Below, in pieces: positions 22,648-32,461 of a stretch of 64,000 nucleotides of DNA. Source of the stretch: Roseithermus sacchariphilus (GTDB taxonomy: Bacteria > Bacteroidota > Rhodothermia > Rhodothermales > MEBIC09517); assembly GCA_003285105.1 (NCBI GenBank), contig CP030158.1, positions 1,898,501 through 1,962,500 on the forward strand, read 5' to 3'. The notes beneath the pieces are model-generated. The model searched no databases, was not told where the DNA came from, and saw only the letters and a list, made by a program, of their open reading frames with translations. Each line of letters opens with the position of its first letter. Positions within the stretch are counted from its first letter, which is position 1. A program made the position numbers and the translations under genes.

Positions 22648-23784
22648 ATGGATCATCCCCCCCTGCCCGCCTCCTGGTCGGAACGTGTGCTGGCCGCGCT
22701 CGACTATGCCGTCCTCGAACCCCGGCCGGACGGCACGTTCCGGTTGTGCGGCAGGATGCCGGACTGGCTACGGGCGTTTCTCCCCGACTCGGCGGCGGCG
22801 GGCCCGCTGGACCTGGCGGCGGCGTCCCTGTTCCTGGAGCACTTCCTGGTCGATGCCCGGGCGTTCTGGGCGAGCGGGGCGCCGGGGCCTCTGGGCTCCG
22901 GGCCCTGGACCGAAACGGACCGCCGGGGCCGTGAATGGGTGCTCGAAGCCACCGCGCTCTCGGTCGACGGCCGGGCGCTCCTGCTCGTCGGCTTTCCTCA
23001 GGTGGACTTCCATCGCACGCAGCAGCTCGTCCAGGCGGCTCGTGTGCAGGCCGTGCAGTACCACCGCACGCTGGAGGAGATCGCCCGGCGGGATGTGTTG
23101 CTCCATTGCATCGTGCACGATCTGAAAAACCCGCTGGCCGGCCTCAAAGGCAGCCTCGATCTGCTCCGGGCCGGGCTGGAGGGCGAGACGCGGCTGCAGG
23201 AGCCGGCCGCCCTGGAACTGGTTGCGATCGGATTGCGCCAGGCCGAGAAGATGCAGGCGCTGATCGAGACGATCCAGGAGGCCTTTGCCGGTGAGATCGA
23301 CGGCCTCGTCCCCTCGGCCCAGTCGCCCGAACAGGCTCCCGATGCCGCCGCGGTGGTGCGGGACGTGGTGGCGGGGCTCCTGCCGGAAGCGCGCCTGAAA
23401 GCGCTGACCGTGGACACCCGCCTGCCGCCCGGGCCGGTCCCCGTCGTCGGCGACGCCGCGCGGCTGGAGCGGATGCTGTACAACCTGCTGACCAACGCGC
23501 TGCGGTTTGCGCCGGCCGGCTCGACCGTGACGGTCGGGGTGCGGGGGGAGGCGGAGGCGGCGACGCTCTATGTGGAGGACGAAGGCCCCGGGGTGCCGCC
23601 GGAGCAGCAGCCGCGCCTCTTCCGTAAATTTGCCCGCGGTAACGAACAGCCGGGCCACGTGGGGCTGGGGCTGTACTTCTGCCGCATCACCGCCGAAAAC
23701 TGGGGCGGGCAGATCGGCTACGAAGACCGGCCCGGCGGCGGTGCGCGCTTCTGGGTGCGGCTGCCGCGCCCCACGCCCCGCTGA
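22648..23784 (+). CDS. Soluble sensor histidine kinase
   Basis: The 378-residue protein has a PAS-like N-terminal half with no TM segment, then a dimerisation domain with the phospho-acceptor His157 in HDLKNPLAGLKGS, and an HATPase domain with N-box NLLTNALRFAPAG, G1 DEGPGVPP and G2 GHVGLGLYF. It lies 23 nt after the GTPase and 64 nt before an NtrC-type regulator, so a GTPase-kinase-regulator pathway is likely. Having no membrane sensor of its own, it may receive input from the GTPase or OmpA-domain protein (inference). Confidence 0.9.
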   Translation: MDHPPLPASWSERVLAALDYAVLEPRPDGTFRLCGRMPDWLRAFLPDSAAAGPLDLAAASLFLEHFLVDARAFWASGAPGPLGSGPWTETDRRGREWVLEATALSVDGRALLLVGFPQVDFHRTQQLVQAARVQAVQYHRTLEEIARRDVLLHCIVHDLKNPLAGLKGSLDLLRAGLEGETRLQEPAALELVAIGLRQAEKMQALIETIQEAFAGEIDGLVPSAQSPEQAPDAAAVVRDVVAGLLPEARLKALTVDTRLPPGPVPVVGDAARLERMLYNLLTNALRFAPAGSTVTVGVRGEAEAATLYVEDEGPGVPPEQQPRLFRKFARGNEQPGHVGLGLYFCRITAENWGGQIGYEDRPGGGARFWVRLPRPTPR

Positions 23785-23820
23785 TGCCCCGCTGATGCGC
23801 CCGGGTCTTCCTCCTTCATC

Positions 23821-23844
23821 CTCTGCCTCTGCCTCTGCCTCTGC
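23821..23844 (+). repeat. Hexanucleotide repeat (CTCTGC)x4
   Basis: Four perfect CTCTGC units sit between the kinase stop and the ATG at 23849. If the regulator used the in-frame ATG at 23794 they would encode Ser-Ala repeats; copy-number change would then alter the leader without shifting the frame. Confidence 0.8.
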
Positions 23845-23848
23845 CGCC

Positions 23849-25294
23849 ATGCAGCTACGCGTCTTCATCGTCGACGACGAGGCCGACTATGCACGCCTGT
23901 TGCAGCTTCGCCTGCGCTCGCGTGCCGATCTCGATATTCAGATCTACGGTTCGGGGGAGGCGGCGCTGGCCCATCTCGACGAAGACCCCGATCTCGTGCT
24001 TCTGGACGTCGTCATGCCCGGCATGGGTGGGCTGGAAACCCTGCGCGAGCTGAAGGCCCGCCGCCCGCACCTGCCGGTGGTGATGGTGTCGGCGCAGTCG
24101 GTGGTGCGGGTGGCGCTCGAAGCCATGCAACTGGGCGCGACCGATTACCTGACGAAAGGGCACGACGACCTGGTCAAGCTCGATGCCGTCGTCGAGCAGG
24201 TGGCCGAGCGTGCCCGGCTGGCCCGGGAGCTGGAGCGGCTGCACCGCGAGGTGGGCGCCATGAAGGGGCTGGATCGCCTCATCGGCGAGAGCCCGGCGAT
24301 GGTGCAGGTGCTTCGCATGATCGAAAAGGCGCTGCGTGGCGACCTGGCCGTGGTTATCCAGGGCGAGAGCGGCACCGGCAAAGAGCTCGTGGCCGAGGCG
24401 ATCCACTACAACTCGTCCCGCCGGCGTGGGCCGTTCGTCGTGGTCAACTGCGCCGCCGTCCCGCGCGAGTTGATGGAGAGCGAGTTCTTCGGCCACGAGA
24501 AGGGCTCGTTCACCGGAGCCTACGCCCGTAAGATCGGCAAATTCGAACAGGCCGACGGAGGGACCATCTTCCTCGATGAGATCGGGGAGCTGGACCTGGA
24601 TCTGCAGGCCAAGCTGCTACGGGTGTTGCAGAACCAGGAGATCCAGCGCGTCGGAGGGTCGAAGACGGTGAAGGTCGACGCCCGTGTGCTCTCGGCCACG
24701 AACCGCGACATCCCGGCCATGGTGCGTGCAGGGACCTTCCGCGAGGACCTCTATTACCGCCTGTACCAGTTTCCCATCCACCTGCCGCCGCTACGCGAGC
24801 GCGGACAGGACGTGTTGCTGCTGGCCGATCATTTCATGAAGACCTACCTCGCCGCGCACCCGCAGTTTGCCGGCAAGCGCCTCGGGGCGGAGGCGCGCCG
24901 TGCGCTGCTGCGGTACGCCTGGCCCGGCAACGTGCGCGAGTTGAAGAGCGCCATCGAGCGCGCCATCCTCATTGCCGACCTGCCCGAGATCCAGCCGGAC
25001 GACCTCATGCTCGGCGAGGGGGCGCTGCAGACCGCGCCGGCCATGCCTCCGGCGGTGGGGCCGGCCGTGCCTCCGGCGCCGGACGTCTCCCCGGGCCCGA
25101 TGCATTGGGTGCGGCAGGGCTGGCAGCGGGAGGACGACATCGTGCCGCTGGAGGACCTCAAGCGGATGGCGTTGGAGCACGCCTACGCGCTCTGCGGAGG
25201 TAACGTCGACCGCACGGCGTTGCGGCTGGGGGTCACCCGGTCGACGGTCTATCGGCTGCTGAAGAAGTACGGCATCGCCCGCGACGAGGGCTGA
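23849..25294 (+). CDS. NtrC-family sigma-54-dependent response regulator
   Basis: The 481-residue protein has a receiver domain (phospho-acceptor Asp53 in [10 protein letters not shown]), an AAA+ domain with Walker A GESGTGKE, the sigma-54 contact loop as GSFTGA (Ser instead of the usual Ala), Walker [11 protein letters not shown], and a C-terminal Fis-type HTH ([20 protein letters not shown]). It should activate RpoN promoters when phosphorylated by the adjacent kinase. ATG 23849 starts directly at the receiver domain. The gene block 19659-25294 runs on one strand with short gaps. Confidence 0.93.
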   Translation: MQLRVFIVDDEADYARLLQLRLRSRADLDIQIYGSGEAALAHLDEDPDLVLLDVVMPGMGGLETLRELKARRPHLPVVMVSAQSVVRVALEAMQLGATDYLTKGHDDLVKLDAVVEQVAERARLARELERLHREVGAMKGLDRLIGESPAMVQVLRMIEKALRGDLAVVIQGESGTGKELVAEAIHYNSSRRRGPFVVVNCAAVPRELMESEFFGHEKGSFTGAYARKIGKFEQADGGTIFLDEIGELDLDLQAKLLRVLQNQEIQRVGGSKTVKVDARVLSATNRDIPAMVRAGTFREDLYYRLYQFPIHLPPLRERGQDVLLLADHFMKTYLAAHPQFAGKRLGAEARRALLRYAWPGNVRELKSAIERAILIADLPEIQPDDLMLGEGALQTAPAMPPAVGPAVPPAPDVSPGPMHWVRQGWQREDDIVPLEDLKRMALEHAYALCGGNVDRTALRLGVTRSTVYRLLKKYGIARDEG

Positions 25295-25309
25295 GAGGAG
25301 CGGCCCGCG

Positions 25310-25759
25310 TCAGCGCAGGAGGTCAGCCAGGTTGCTTTCAGCCAGGTTGCTATGATGCCGGATCTCTCCCCCGAGGTGTTCCAGCAGGTAGCACAGGGTG
25401 GTGATGATGGCGCGCACGGTGGTGGCCTTGTCCAGGCCCACCGGAGCGGCCAGGCGGCGGGCCAGCGGGGCCAGATGGGTGCCCATCAGCATCGTGATGA
25501 CGTGCATCTGCGACGGGGACGGGTAGCCCGTGTAGGATTCCGGGATCGCGGATTCCTCCGGCAGGAGCTGCAGAGACGACAGCAGGCGGGCGCGACGGGT
25601 CGGCTCGTCGAATCGCTCCCGGAGCTCCTGGACCAGCACCGGCGTGACGGTCTTCAAGAGTTCGACGGCTTCGTCCGGGGTGAGGTCGTACTGCTCATGC
25701 AGGGCATGGATGATGCGCGCACCGATGGCGGCATACATGCGGGACAGGATGGGTGTCAT
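25310..25759 (-). CDS. Unrecognised 149-residue helical protein
   Basis: No family recognised. The protein is soluble and helix-rich (MTPILSRMYAAIGARIIHAL; LDKATTVRAIITTLCYLLEHL) with no signal peptide. It lies 11 nt downstream of another small unknown gene on the same strand and probably shares its transcript. It converges on the NtrC-type regulator with a 15-nt gap. Confidence 0.6.
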   Translation of the reverse strand: MTPILSRMYAAIGARIIHALHEQYDLTPDEAVELLKTVTPVLVQELRERFDEPTRRARLLSSLQLLPEESAIPESYTGYPSPSQMHVITMLMGTHLAPLARRLAAPVGLDKATTVRAIITTLCYLLEHLGGEIRHHSNLAESNLADLLR

Positions 25760-25770
25760 GGGTAGCGGGG

Positions 25771-26088
25771 TCAAACATCCAGCGTGGACAGCACGGGGAT
25801 GAGGTCCTCTTCGCGCTGGAAGCAATGAAGGAAGGTGGCCGGGCCCAGCTTGAGGCTGAAGACATACCCGAACGCCGCCAGAGCGCCCCGGCGCAGGTCG
25901 GCTTCGGTGAGCAGACCGCGTTCCAGGACGGCCCAGCGCAGGGCATAGTGGCCCAGCAGGCGATGCTCGTCGAGCGGTTCCAGCACGTAGGCCTGCCCGT
26001 CCAGGTGACGGATGGCGTCGGCCAGCAGGCCGGCGTCGTCGAGAGGGCGGCGGGGGCGGCCGTGTGGAGCTGCTTCGGAAACGGGCAT
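25771..26088 (-). CDS. Unrecognised 105-residue protein
   Basis: No family recognised. From the ATG at 26088 it encodes a mixed alpha/beta protein (LLADAIRHLDGQAYVLEPLD) without signal or TM segments. An in-frame upstream ATG at 26160 would add Pro/Ser-rich residues that look non-coding. It is the first gene of a two-gene unit with 25310-25759. Confidence 0.55.
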   Translation of the reverse strand: MPVSEAAPHGRPRRPLDDAGLLADAIRHLDGQAYVLEPLDEHRLLGHYALRWAVLERGLLTEADLRRGALAAFGYVFSLKLGPATFLHCFQREEDLIPVLSTLDV

Positions 26089-26401
26089 GGATACGCCGGT
26101 TGGATAGGTTGAGGCGGGGTGGGGTGTGCTGCCCGGCCGTGCAGGCGAAAAGGGTGCCATCCTGTCCGAAGCCGGCCTGGCAGGGGTGTAGGGGGGGCTC
26201 CCGCGTCCTGTGTCGCACCTTGCAACCCATGTTGCGACGCCGCGTGAGACGGTCCGGCATCGGCCGGGCTATGGGCGGCCCAACGGGGCAATGGGGCGTG
26301 CTGGCACCATCTTTGGGAAGCCGGGGTGCGCTTTCCTGCGTGGTTTACTACCTTGACCCGGGAAGGCACCCCGTTCATTCCTAACCCATCCCGACATCAC
26401 C
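26089..26401. promoter_or_regulatory. Divergent intergenic region
   Basis: 313 bp between the two-gene unit and the DUF4332 gene. A TACCTTG box at 26349-26355 lies 46 nt before the ATG at 26402 and is a candidate -7 element; no well-spaced -33 box is evident. No gene seen. Confidence 0.35.
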
Positions 26402-26803
26402 ATGGCACTCACCGACATCGAAGGCATCGGCCCGGCGCTGGCCGAAAAGCTCAAGTCCGCCGGCGTTGGCAGCATCGCCCGGCTGCTGGAGAAAGGCGCG
26501 ACCAAAAAAGGGCGCCAGGAGCTGGCCGCCGCCAGCGGAATCGGAGAATCGCTCCTCCTGAAGTTCGTCAACCACGCCGACCTGATGCGCATCAAAGGCA
26601 TCGGGGGCGAATACGCGGAGTTGCTCGAAGCATCCGGCGTCGACACGGTGCCCGCGCTGGCTCGCCGTAACCCCGAGAACCTGCACGCCCGGATGGCCGA
26701 GGTCAACGCCGAGAAGAAGCTCGTGCGCTCCCTGCCCTCGGTCGGTCAGGTGACCCGGTGGGTGGAGCAGGCCAAAGCGCTCGACCGCGTGGTCGAGTAC
26801 TGA
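26402..26803 (+). CDS. Helix-hairpin-helix protein, DUF4332 family
   Basis: The 133-residue protein consists of tandem helix-hairpin-helix units: ADIEGIGP-type LTDIEGIGPALAEKLKSAGV at the start, GIGESLLLKFVN, and RIKGIGGEYAELLEASGV. This is the pattern of DUF4332 proteins, usually taken as DNA-binding or structural. It is monocistronic, followed by a hairpin. No enzymatic motif is present. Confidence 0.82.
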   Translation: MALTDIEGIGPALAEKLKSAGVGSIARLLEKGATKKGRQELAAASGIGESLLLKFVNHADLMRIKGIGGEYAELLEASGVDTVPALARRNPENLHARMAEVNAEKKLVRSLPSVGQVTRWVEQAKALDRVVEY

Positions 26804-26820
26804 CCCGACGCGTGGATGAC

Positions 26821-26864
26821 GCCCGCGTGCCCCGGGCCGTGTGAGTCCGGGGCACGCAGCGGGC
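26821..26864 (+). terminator. Hairpin after the DUF4332 gene
   Basis: Core stem CGTGCCCCGG (26826-26835) with CCGGGGCACG (26847-26856), extended by GCCCG/CGGGC outside. No clear T-tract follows. Confidence 0.55.
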
Positions 26865-27175
26865 GCGTGCTCCCGGGAAGGTCGTGGCATTTTTCAAATT
26901 TTAAATGTAAATACCCTTCTCAGGGGCTCATTTGCTTGCGAAAGCAGGGCGCTCACTCTAACATTCGATGCTGATCGCTCAACGGGCTGCACACGGCAGC
27001 CGGACGCGTCGAGACCAGCCCCGGGCTGCTTCCATTCCCCCACAGGCAGCCGACCCTGGCCCCTGTTGCCAGACCGATGCCCCGCCCCTGCACTCGGCGC
27101 TCGTGACCGGATCCGGTCTTTCAGGTCGGATGCGTTTCCTCTCTATCACATGCTCCATCCCACAGGTGCATACGT
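26865..27175. other. Intergenic region with an AT-rich patch
   Basis: A conspicuous AT-rich stretch at about 26888-26912 (CATTTTTCAAATTTTAAATG) interrupts otherwise GC-rich sequence. It may be a promoter or UP-type element for the AP2-like gene, but lies far (about 265 nt) from its start. No gene seen. Confidence 0.35.
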
Positions 27176-27739
27176 ATGAGTTCTCCCCGAAACATCGCGC
27201 GCATCGACATCGATAGCCGCAACACGCATGGCTGGCAGGTGCGCATCACGCGGCACCGGGTGCGCCACACCAAGTTCTTTTCCGACTCGCGCTACGGCGG
27301 GTCCGAGGGCGCCCTGGAGGCGGCCATCGCCTATCGCGACGAGCAGATCAAGCTCCTCCCGGACCCCCTGCCCGGTGCCAAGCTGGCGGCCCAGGCCCGT
27401 TCTACCAGCGGCGTGCCCGGCATCCGGCTGACCCTGGATCGCGGCATCGCACGGGTGGAGGCCGATGCCGTCACCTCCGAAGGCAAGCGCCAGGTGCGCA
27501 CCTTCTCGCTGCGGCGCTGGGGCTTGCGCAAGGCGCTGTGGAAAGCCTGTACCTGGAAAGCCTCGATCATTGCGCCCGTGGTGCAGTCGAGCGAGGTGAA
27601 CCGGATGTACGAAACGGCCTACCCGCGCATGCGCAAGCAGCTCGACGACATGAAGGTGACGGAGTCCGGCGAGCCGTTCTCGGAGGCCGAAGCGGCCGAG
27701 CAGCCCGCCGAGTCCGTCTCCGCCGAAGGGAAAGACTGA
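27176..27739 (+). CDS. AP2-like DNA-binding protein
   Basis: The 187-residue protein starts with a three-strand-plus-helix segment (NTHGWQVRITRHRVRHTKFF then SEGALEAAIAYRDEQIKLL) that fits the bacterial AP2/ERF-like fold otherwise known from HNH homing endonucleases and phage proteins. A second AP2-like unit may run from GVPGIRLTLDRGIARVEA. No nuclease motif is present and the C-terminus is acidic. It could be a regulator or a remnant of a mobile element. The gene stands alone, 34 nt from the convergent uvrB. Confidence 0.6.
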   Translation: MSSPRNIARIDIDSRNTHGWQVRITRHRVRHTKFFSDSRYGGSEGALEAAIAYRDEQIKLLPDPLPGAKLAAQARSTSGVPGIRLTLDRGIARVEADAVTSEGKRQVRTFSLRRWGLRKALWKACTWKASIIAPVVQSSEVNRMYETAYPRMRKQLDDMKVTESGEPFSEAEAAEQPAESVSAEGKD

Positions 27740-27773
27740 CGCGGCGCCGGACGGCCGGAGGCAGGGCGGCGGC

Positions 27774-29837
27774 TCAGGAGGCCTTCAACTCCTCCTCCAG
27801 CCGGGCGATGGTGTCCCGCAGCTCGGCCGCCCGCTCGAAGGCCAGGTTCTCGGCCGCCTCCAGCATCTCGCGCTGCATCTGCGCGATGAGGTCGCGCTTC
27901 TGATCCGGCGTCAGGTACCGGAGGACCGGGTCGGCCACGACCGCGGCGGCGTCCGCGCCGGCGTAGTAGTGCCTCGACGCGCCCTCGCCCGTGTCGGCTT
28001 TCTTCTCCTCGGCGATGACCGTCCCGCGCATGATCTGGTCGTGGCTCTTGCGGACGGTCCGGGGGGTGATGCCGTGCTCCTCGTTGTAGGCGAGCTGGAT
28101 CTCGCGCCGGCGGTTCGTCTCGTCGATCATGCGCTGCATCGAACCGGTGACGGTGTCGGCATACATGATGATCTTGCCGTTGGCATTGCGCGCGGCGCGG
28201 CCGGCCGTCTGGATCAGCGAGCGGTCGGAGCGGAGGAAGCCCTCCTTGTCGGCGTCGAGGATGACCACGAGCGCGACCTCGGGCAGGTCGAGCCCCTCGC
28301 GGAGCAGGTTTACCCCGATGAGCACGTCGAAGGCCCCGAGGCGCAGGTCCCGCAGGATTTCCACACGGGCGAGGGCGTCGATGTCCGAATGGAGGTAGCG
28401 CACCTTCACCCCGAACGAGTCCAGGTAATCCGTCAGGTCCTCGGCCATGCGCTTGGTGAGCGTGGTGACCAGCACCCGCTCCTGGCGGGCGACGACCTGC
28501 CGGACTTCCTCGAGGAGGTCGTCGATCTGGCCTTTCGTGGGGCGGACCTCCACCTCGGGATCGGGGATGCCGGTGGGGCGGATGATCTGCTCGACGAACA
28601 CGCCGCCGGACTTCTCCAGCTCATAGTCACCGGGGGTGGCGCTGACGAAGATCACCTGGTCATGCCGTTGTTCGAACTCCTCGAAGGTCATCGGGCGGTT
28701 GTCCAGCGCCGAGGGCAGGCGGAAGCCGTGCTCGACGAGCGTCAGCTTGCGGGCGCGGTCGCCGTTGTACATGGCGCGCACCTGCGGGATGGTGACGTGG
28801 CTCTCGTCGATGACGAGCAGGAAGTCGTCCGGGAAGTAGTCGAACAGGCAGTAGGGGCGTTCGCCCGGGGCGCGGCCGGTCAGGTGGCGGCTGTAGTTTT
28901 CGATGCCGGAGCAGTAGCCGACCTCCTTCATCATCTCCAGGTCGAAGCGCGTCCGCTGTTCCAGGCGCTGCGCTTCCAGCAGCTTGCCCTCCTCACGCAG
29001 CACCGCCAGGCGCCAGCGTAGCTCCTCCTCGATGGAGGCGATGGCGCGTTCCATCTGGTCGGCGGGGGTGACGAAGATCTTGGCGGGGTAGATCGTCAGG
29101 AAGGCTTCCTCGCGCAGTTCTTTGCCGGTTTCCGGCTCGAAGACGCTGATTCGGTCGATCTCGTCGCCCCAGAAGGCGATGCGGTAGGCGACGTCTTCGA
29201 GGTAGGCGGGGAAGAGGTCCACCACATCGCCCCGCACGCGGAAGGTGCCGGGCTGGAAGTCGACGTCGTTGCGGGCGTAGAAGATGTCGATGAACCGCCG
29301 CAGGAGTTCGTTGCGCTCGATCGTCTGCCCCGGCTGGAGCTGCACGATCTGGCTCCTGTACTCCTCCGGCGAGCCCAGGCCGTAGATGCACGAGACGGAG
29401 GCCACCACGATCACGTCCCGCCGCCCCGAGACCAGCGCCGACGTGGCCCGCAGCCGCAGCCGGTCGATCCTGTCGTTGATCGCCATGTCCTTCTCGATGT
29501 AGGTGTCGGACTGGACGATGTAGGCCTCGGGCTGGTAGTAGTCGTAGTAGGAGATGAAGAACTCGACGGCGTTGTTCGGGAAGAACTGCTTGAACTCCGC
29601 GTAGAGCTGGGCCGCCAGCGTCTTGTTGTGGCTCATCACCAGCGTGGGCTTGCCGGCGTTGGCGATGACGTGGGATACGGTGTAGGTCTTACCGGTGCCC
29701 GTCGCACCCAGGAGGGTCTGGTATTTGTCGCCGCGCCTGAGGCCCTCGGTGAGCTCGGCGATGGCGCGAGGCTGGTCCCCCGTCGGCGTGAAGTCGGAGA
29801 TCAGGTCGAAGGCGTGGGTGTCGTGCGGAGCGGCCAT
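27774..29837 (-). CDS. uvrB: Excinuclease ABC subunit B
   Basis: The 687-residue protein has Walker A GATGTGKT, the DNA-gripping beta-hairpin region with [21 protein letters not shown], a Walker B-like [11 protein letters not shown], helicase motif [11 protein letters not shown] and a C-terminal UVR domain ([18 protein letters not shown]) that binds UvrC. UvrB verifies damage and loads UvrC in nucleotide excision repair. Length and all motifs are normal. Single gene, no uvrA or uvrC nearby. Confidence 0.98.
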   Translation of the reverse strand: MAAPHDTHAFDLISDFTPTGDQPRAIAELTEGLRRGDKYQTLLGATGTGKTYTVSHVIANAGKPTLVMSHNKTLAAQLYAEFKQFFPNNAVEFFISYYDYYQPEAYIVQSDTYIEKDMAINDRIDRLRLRATSALVSGRRDVIVVASVSCIYGLGSPEEYRSQIVQLQPGQTIERNELLRRFIDIFYARNDVDFQPGTFRVRGDVVDLFPAYLEDVAYRIAFWGDEIDRISVFEPETGKELREEAFLTIYPAKIFVTPADQMERAIASIEEELRWRLAVLREEGKLLEAQRLEQRTRFDLEMMKEVGYCSGIENYSRHLTGRAPGERPYCLFDYFPDDFLLVIDESHVTIPQVRAMYNGDRARKLTLVEHGFRLPSALDNRPMTFEEFEQRHDQVIFVSATPGDYELEKSGGVFVEQIIRPTGIPDPEVEVRPTKGQIDDLLEEVRQVVARQERVLVTTLTKRMAEDLTDYLDSFGVKVRYLHSDIDALARVEILRDLRLGAFDVLIGVNLLREGLDLPEVALVVILDADKEGFLRSDRSLIQTAGRAARNANGKIIMYADTVTGSMQRMIDETNRRREIQLAYNEEHGITPRTVRKSHDQIMRGTVIAEEKKADTGEGASRHYYAGADAAAVVADPVLRYLTPDQKRDLIAQMQREMLEAAENLAFERAAELRDTIARLEEELKAS

Positions 29838-30039
29838 GCCGGGCAGGTCGGGCGGGTGGGAGCGCGTGCGGATGAACGAAGCAGCCTACGAACAGGTTGC
29901 GACACCCCGGTGTCACCGGTCCGGCGCGTCACCGGTCCGGCGAACGCCGTGATCCCGGCTCGTGGCTGCATCGGGGCGGCCGGTGTGGTATCTTGGAGGC
30001 GTTCGCCCCCTCGATGTTTCGTCCGTTCTCGCGTTCCCC

Positions 30040-31437
30040 ATGGTTCGTCTCCTCCGGCTCGTTCGGTGTGTCTCCGGTCTGGCCGTCTGCGCCATGCTGC
30101 TCGTCTGCGCCGCAGTCGCCCAGCCTTCGGCCCCGCCCTCGGCCCCGCCGGCCGTCGACCTGCGCATGTACGACCTCGTCGAGGCCGTCTCGGCCGCGCG
30201 CATTGAGGCGGACATCCGCACCCTCGCCGGCTTCGGCACGCGGCACACGCTCTCCGATACGGTGTCCGAGACGCGTGGCATCGGGGCGGCGCGGCGATGG
30301 ATCAAGGCCGAGTTCGACCGCATCTCGGCCGGCTGCGGCGGCTGCCTGGAGGTCTTCTACCAGCGCGACCGCGTCGAGCCCGGCGAGAGCCGGCGCATCC
30401 CCGACGGCGTCGACGTCGTCAACGTCGTCGCCATCCAGCGCGGCTCGCGCTACCCGAACCGCTACGTCATCATGAGCGGCGACATCGACTCGCGGGCGTC
30501 GGACGTGCTCGACGGGACGATCGACGCGCCCGGCGCCAACGACAATGCCTCGGGCATGGCCGGCACGCTGGAGGCCGCGCGCGTGCTGACGTCGTACACC
30601 TTCCCCACCAGCATCGTCTACGTGGGCCTCTCCGGCGAGGAACAGGGGCTCCTCGGCGGGCGCCACATGGCGGAGGTCGCCCGGGAAGAAGGCTGGGACA
30701 TCGTCGGCGTGCTCAACAACGACATGATCGGCAACATCCGGGGCATCGACGGGGTGGTGGACAACACCACCTTCCGCGTCTTCTCGGAGCCGACGCCGGC
30801 CACCGATTCGCTGCGCGACCATCGGATGCGGCGGTTCTACGGCGGGGAGGTCGACGGCCCCTCGCGCCAGCTCGCCCGGTACGTCGACCGCATGGTCGAT
30901 CTGTACATGCCCCATCTGGACGCGGTGATGATCTACCGGCTCGACCGCTTCGGGCGCGGCGGGCACCACCGGCCGTTCAACGACCTGGGCTTCCCCGGGG
31001 TGCGCATCATGGAGACGCACGAGAACTACACGCAGCAGCATCAGGACGTCCGCGTCGAGGACGGCATCCAGTACGGCGATCTGGTCCGGTTCGTGGATTT
31101 CGACTATGCCGCGAAGCTGACCGCGGCCAACGTGCTCACCCTGGCCGGGCTGGCCTGGGCCCCGCCGGCCCCCGAGAACGTCCGCATCGGCGGGGCCGTG
31201 CAGCCGTCGACCACGCTGGCCTGGGATCCGGTGGACGACCCGGATCTGGCCGGGTACAGGCTCTACTGGCGGGATACGACCGCGCCGCAATGGCAGTACA
31301 GCCGCTTCGTCGGGCCGGACGTGACGCGGTTCACGCTGGAGAACATCGTCATCGACAACTACCTCTTCGGCGTGGCCGCCGTCGGCCGGGACGGCAACGA
31401 GAGCGTGGTGGTGTTCCCGAGCGGGCTGCTGCGGTAA
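30040..31437 (+). CDS. Exported M28-family metallopeptidase with C-terminal fibronectin-like domain
   Basis: The 465-residue protein has a Sec signal (VRLLRLVRCVSGLAVCAMLL), an M28 domain with the bridging Asp in GANDNASGMAG, catalytic Glu pair in SGEEQGLLGG, ligand Asp in NNDMIGN and a His-containing ENYTQQHQ region, then a fibronectin type III-like domain from about 370. The position of the first zinc-ligand His (HxD in the family) reads GDIDS, so that ligand appears changed to Asp. It is probably a periplasmic aminopeptidase. A TATCTTG box at 29989-29995 is a candidate -7 element. Confidence 0.85.
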   Translation: MVRLLRLVRCVSGLAVCAMLLVCAAVAQPSAPPSAPPAVDLRMYDLVEAVSAARIEADIRTLAGFGTRHTLSDTVSETRGIGAARRWIKAEFDRISAGCGGCLEVFYQRDRVEPGESRRIPDGVDVVNVVAIQRGSRYPNRYVIMSGDIDSRASDVLDGTIDAPGANDNASGMAGTLEAARVLTSYTFPTSIVYVGLSGEEQGLLGGRHMAEVAREEGWDIVGVLNNDMIGNIRGIDGVVDNTTFRVFSEPTPATDSLRDHRMRRFYGGEVDGPSRQLARYVDRMVDLYMPHLDAVMIYRLDRFGRGGHHRPFNDLGFPGVRIMETHENYTQQHQDVRVEDGIQYGDLVRFVDFDYAAKLTAANVLTLAGLAWAPPAPENVRIGGAVQPSTTLAWDPVDDPDLAGYRLYWRDTTAPQWQYSRFVGPDVTRFTLENIVIDNYLFGVAAVGRDGNESVVVFPSGLLR

Positions 31438-31478
31438 GGCGAGAGCCGCGGCCGACGCCCCGTTTCCGTCCGGTGCCC

Positions 31479-32138
31479 CTACACCTCCAGGTAGTGCAGG
31501 AAGGCGGCGACGCGGAAGTCCAGCTCCTCGTCGGTCATGTCCTCGTTGTAATAGGCCGTGACGCGGTAGCCGTGGTGTTCCAGCACGTGACGGAGGCGGG
31601 CCGTGTCGGTCACGTTCAGCTTGACCGTCAGGCGGATCGGGCCGTCGAGCCGGCCGGGGGCTTCGGAGGCGATGGAGCGGATGCGGACGCCCTGTGACTC
31701 GAAGATGTAGGCGAGGTGGCTCATCGAGAGGTCGTGCGGGGCCATCTCGATGACGAGGATGGCGCCGGGCTCCTGGGTGGCCAGCAGGGCGGTGAACACG
31801 GTGAACAGATCCGTCTGGAGGACGAGGCCTTCGTAGCGGTCGTCGTCCACCACGGGCAGGAGCGGCAGGCGGGCTTCGGCCATGAGGCGGGCGGCCTCGA
31901 AGGGATGCAGGTCGGGCGGGATGGTGAGCGGGCGTCCCGTACACAGGGAAGCGACGGGGGCGTGCTCGTCCGGCGCGTCCAGGAGGCATTCCTCGGAGAC
32001 GAGGCCGACGAGGGTGTGGGTCTGCACCACGGGCAGATAGGGCAGCCGGTGGGCGAGGCAGCACTCGAGCGCGTCCTCGATGCAGGCATCGGGGGGGAGG
32101 GCCGGGATGGAGCGGGTGATGAGGCGGCGGATCGTCAT
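31479..32138 (-). CDS. CBS-domain pair with C-terminal ACT domain
   Basis: The 219-residue protein has two CBS motifs (LPYLPVVQTHTLVGLVSEE and LPLLPVVDDDRYEGLVLQTD, about 30-125) followed by an ACT-like domain (about 135-215). This architecture is that of small AcuB-like regulatory proteins that bind adenine nucleotides and a small metabolite. The partner is unknown. It converges on the M28 peptidase. Confidence 0.82.
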   Translation of the reverse strand: MTIRRLITRSIPALPPDACIEDALECCLAHRLPYLPVVQTHTLVGLVSEECLLDAPDEHAPVASLCTGRPLTIPPDLHPFEAARLMAEARLPLLPVVDDDRYEGLVLQTDLFTVFTALLATQEPGAILVIEMAPHDLSMSHLAYIFESQGVRIRSIASEAPGRLDGPIRLTVKLNVTDTARLRHVLEHHGYRVTAYYNEDMTDEELDFRVAAFLHYLEV

Positions 32139-32461
32139 GGGTGCACCTCCACGCTGTGGGCGCGGGCCACGAGGCGGCGCACAGGACTTCCTCCCCGTGG
32201 GCCCCCGCCCGGCCGGATCGTCATGCCGGGCACTACCTGGGAAGTCCATGCCTCCATACGTCAAAAACCGGTCCATCCCGCCGGAACGGGGGCCGGCGCC
32301 GGGCCGGCCCCGTCCGCGCACGGCGGCGACGGAAAAAAATGCTGGCGAGCACGGGCCGAACGCGGGGCGTATTGCCGCGTTCGAAGCGAAAAGCGAGTGA
32401 TGGAGGGGTGCGGTGCCAGTCCGGGCCGGTCCCTGCCCTGTCCGGCGAGGGGAGAAATCCG
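32139..32461. other. Divergent intergenic region
   Basis: 323 bp between the CBS-ACT gene and a small membrane protein. It contains an A-run (GGAAAAAAATG, about 32330-32341) but no convincing promoter pair, RNA structure or gene that I can see. Confidence 0.3.
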
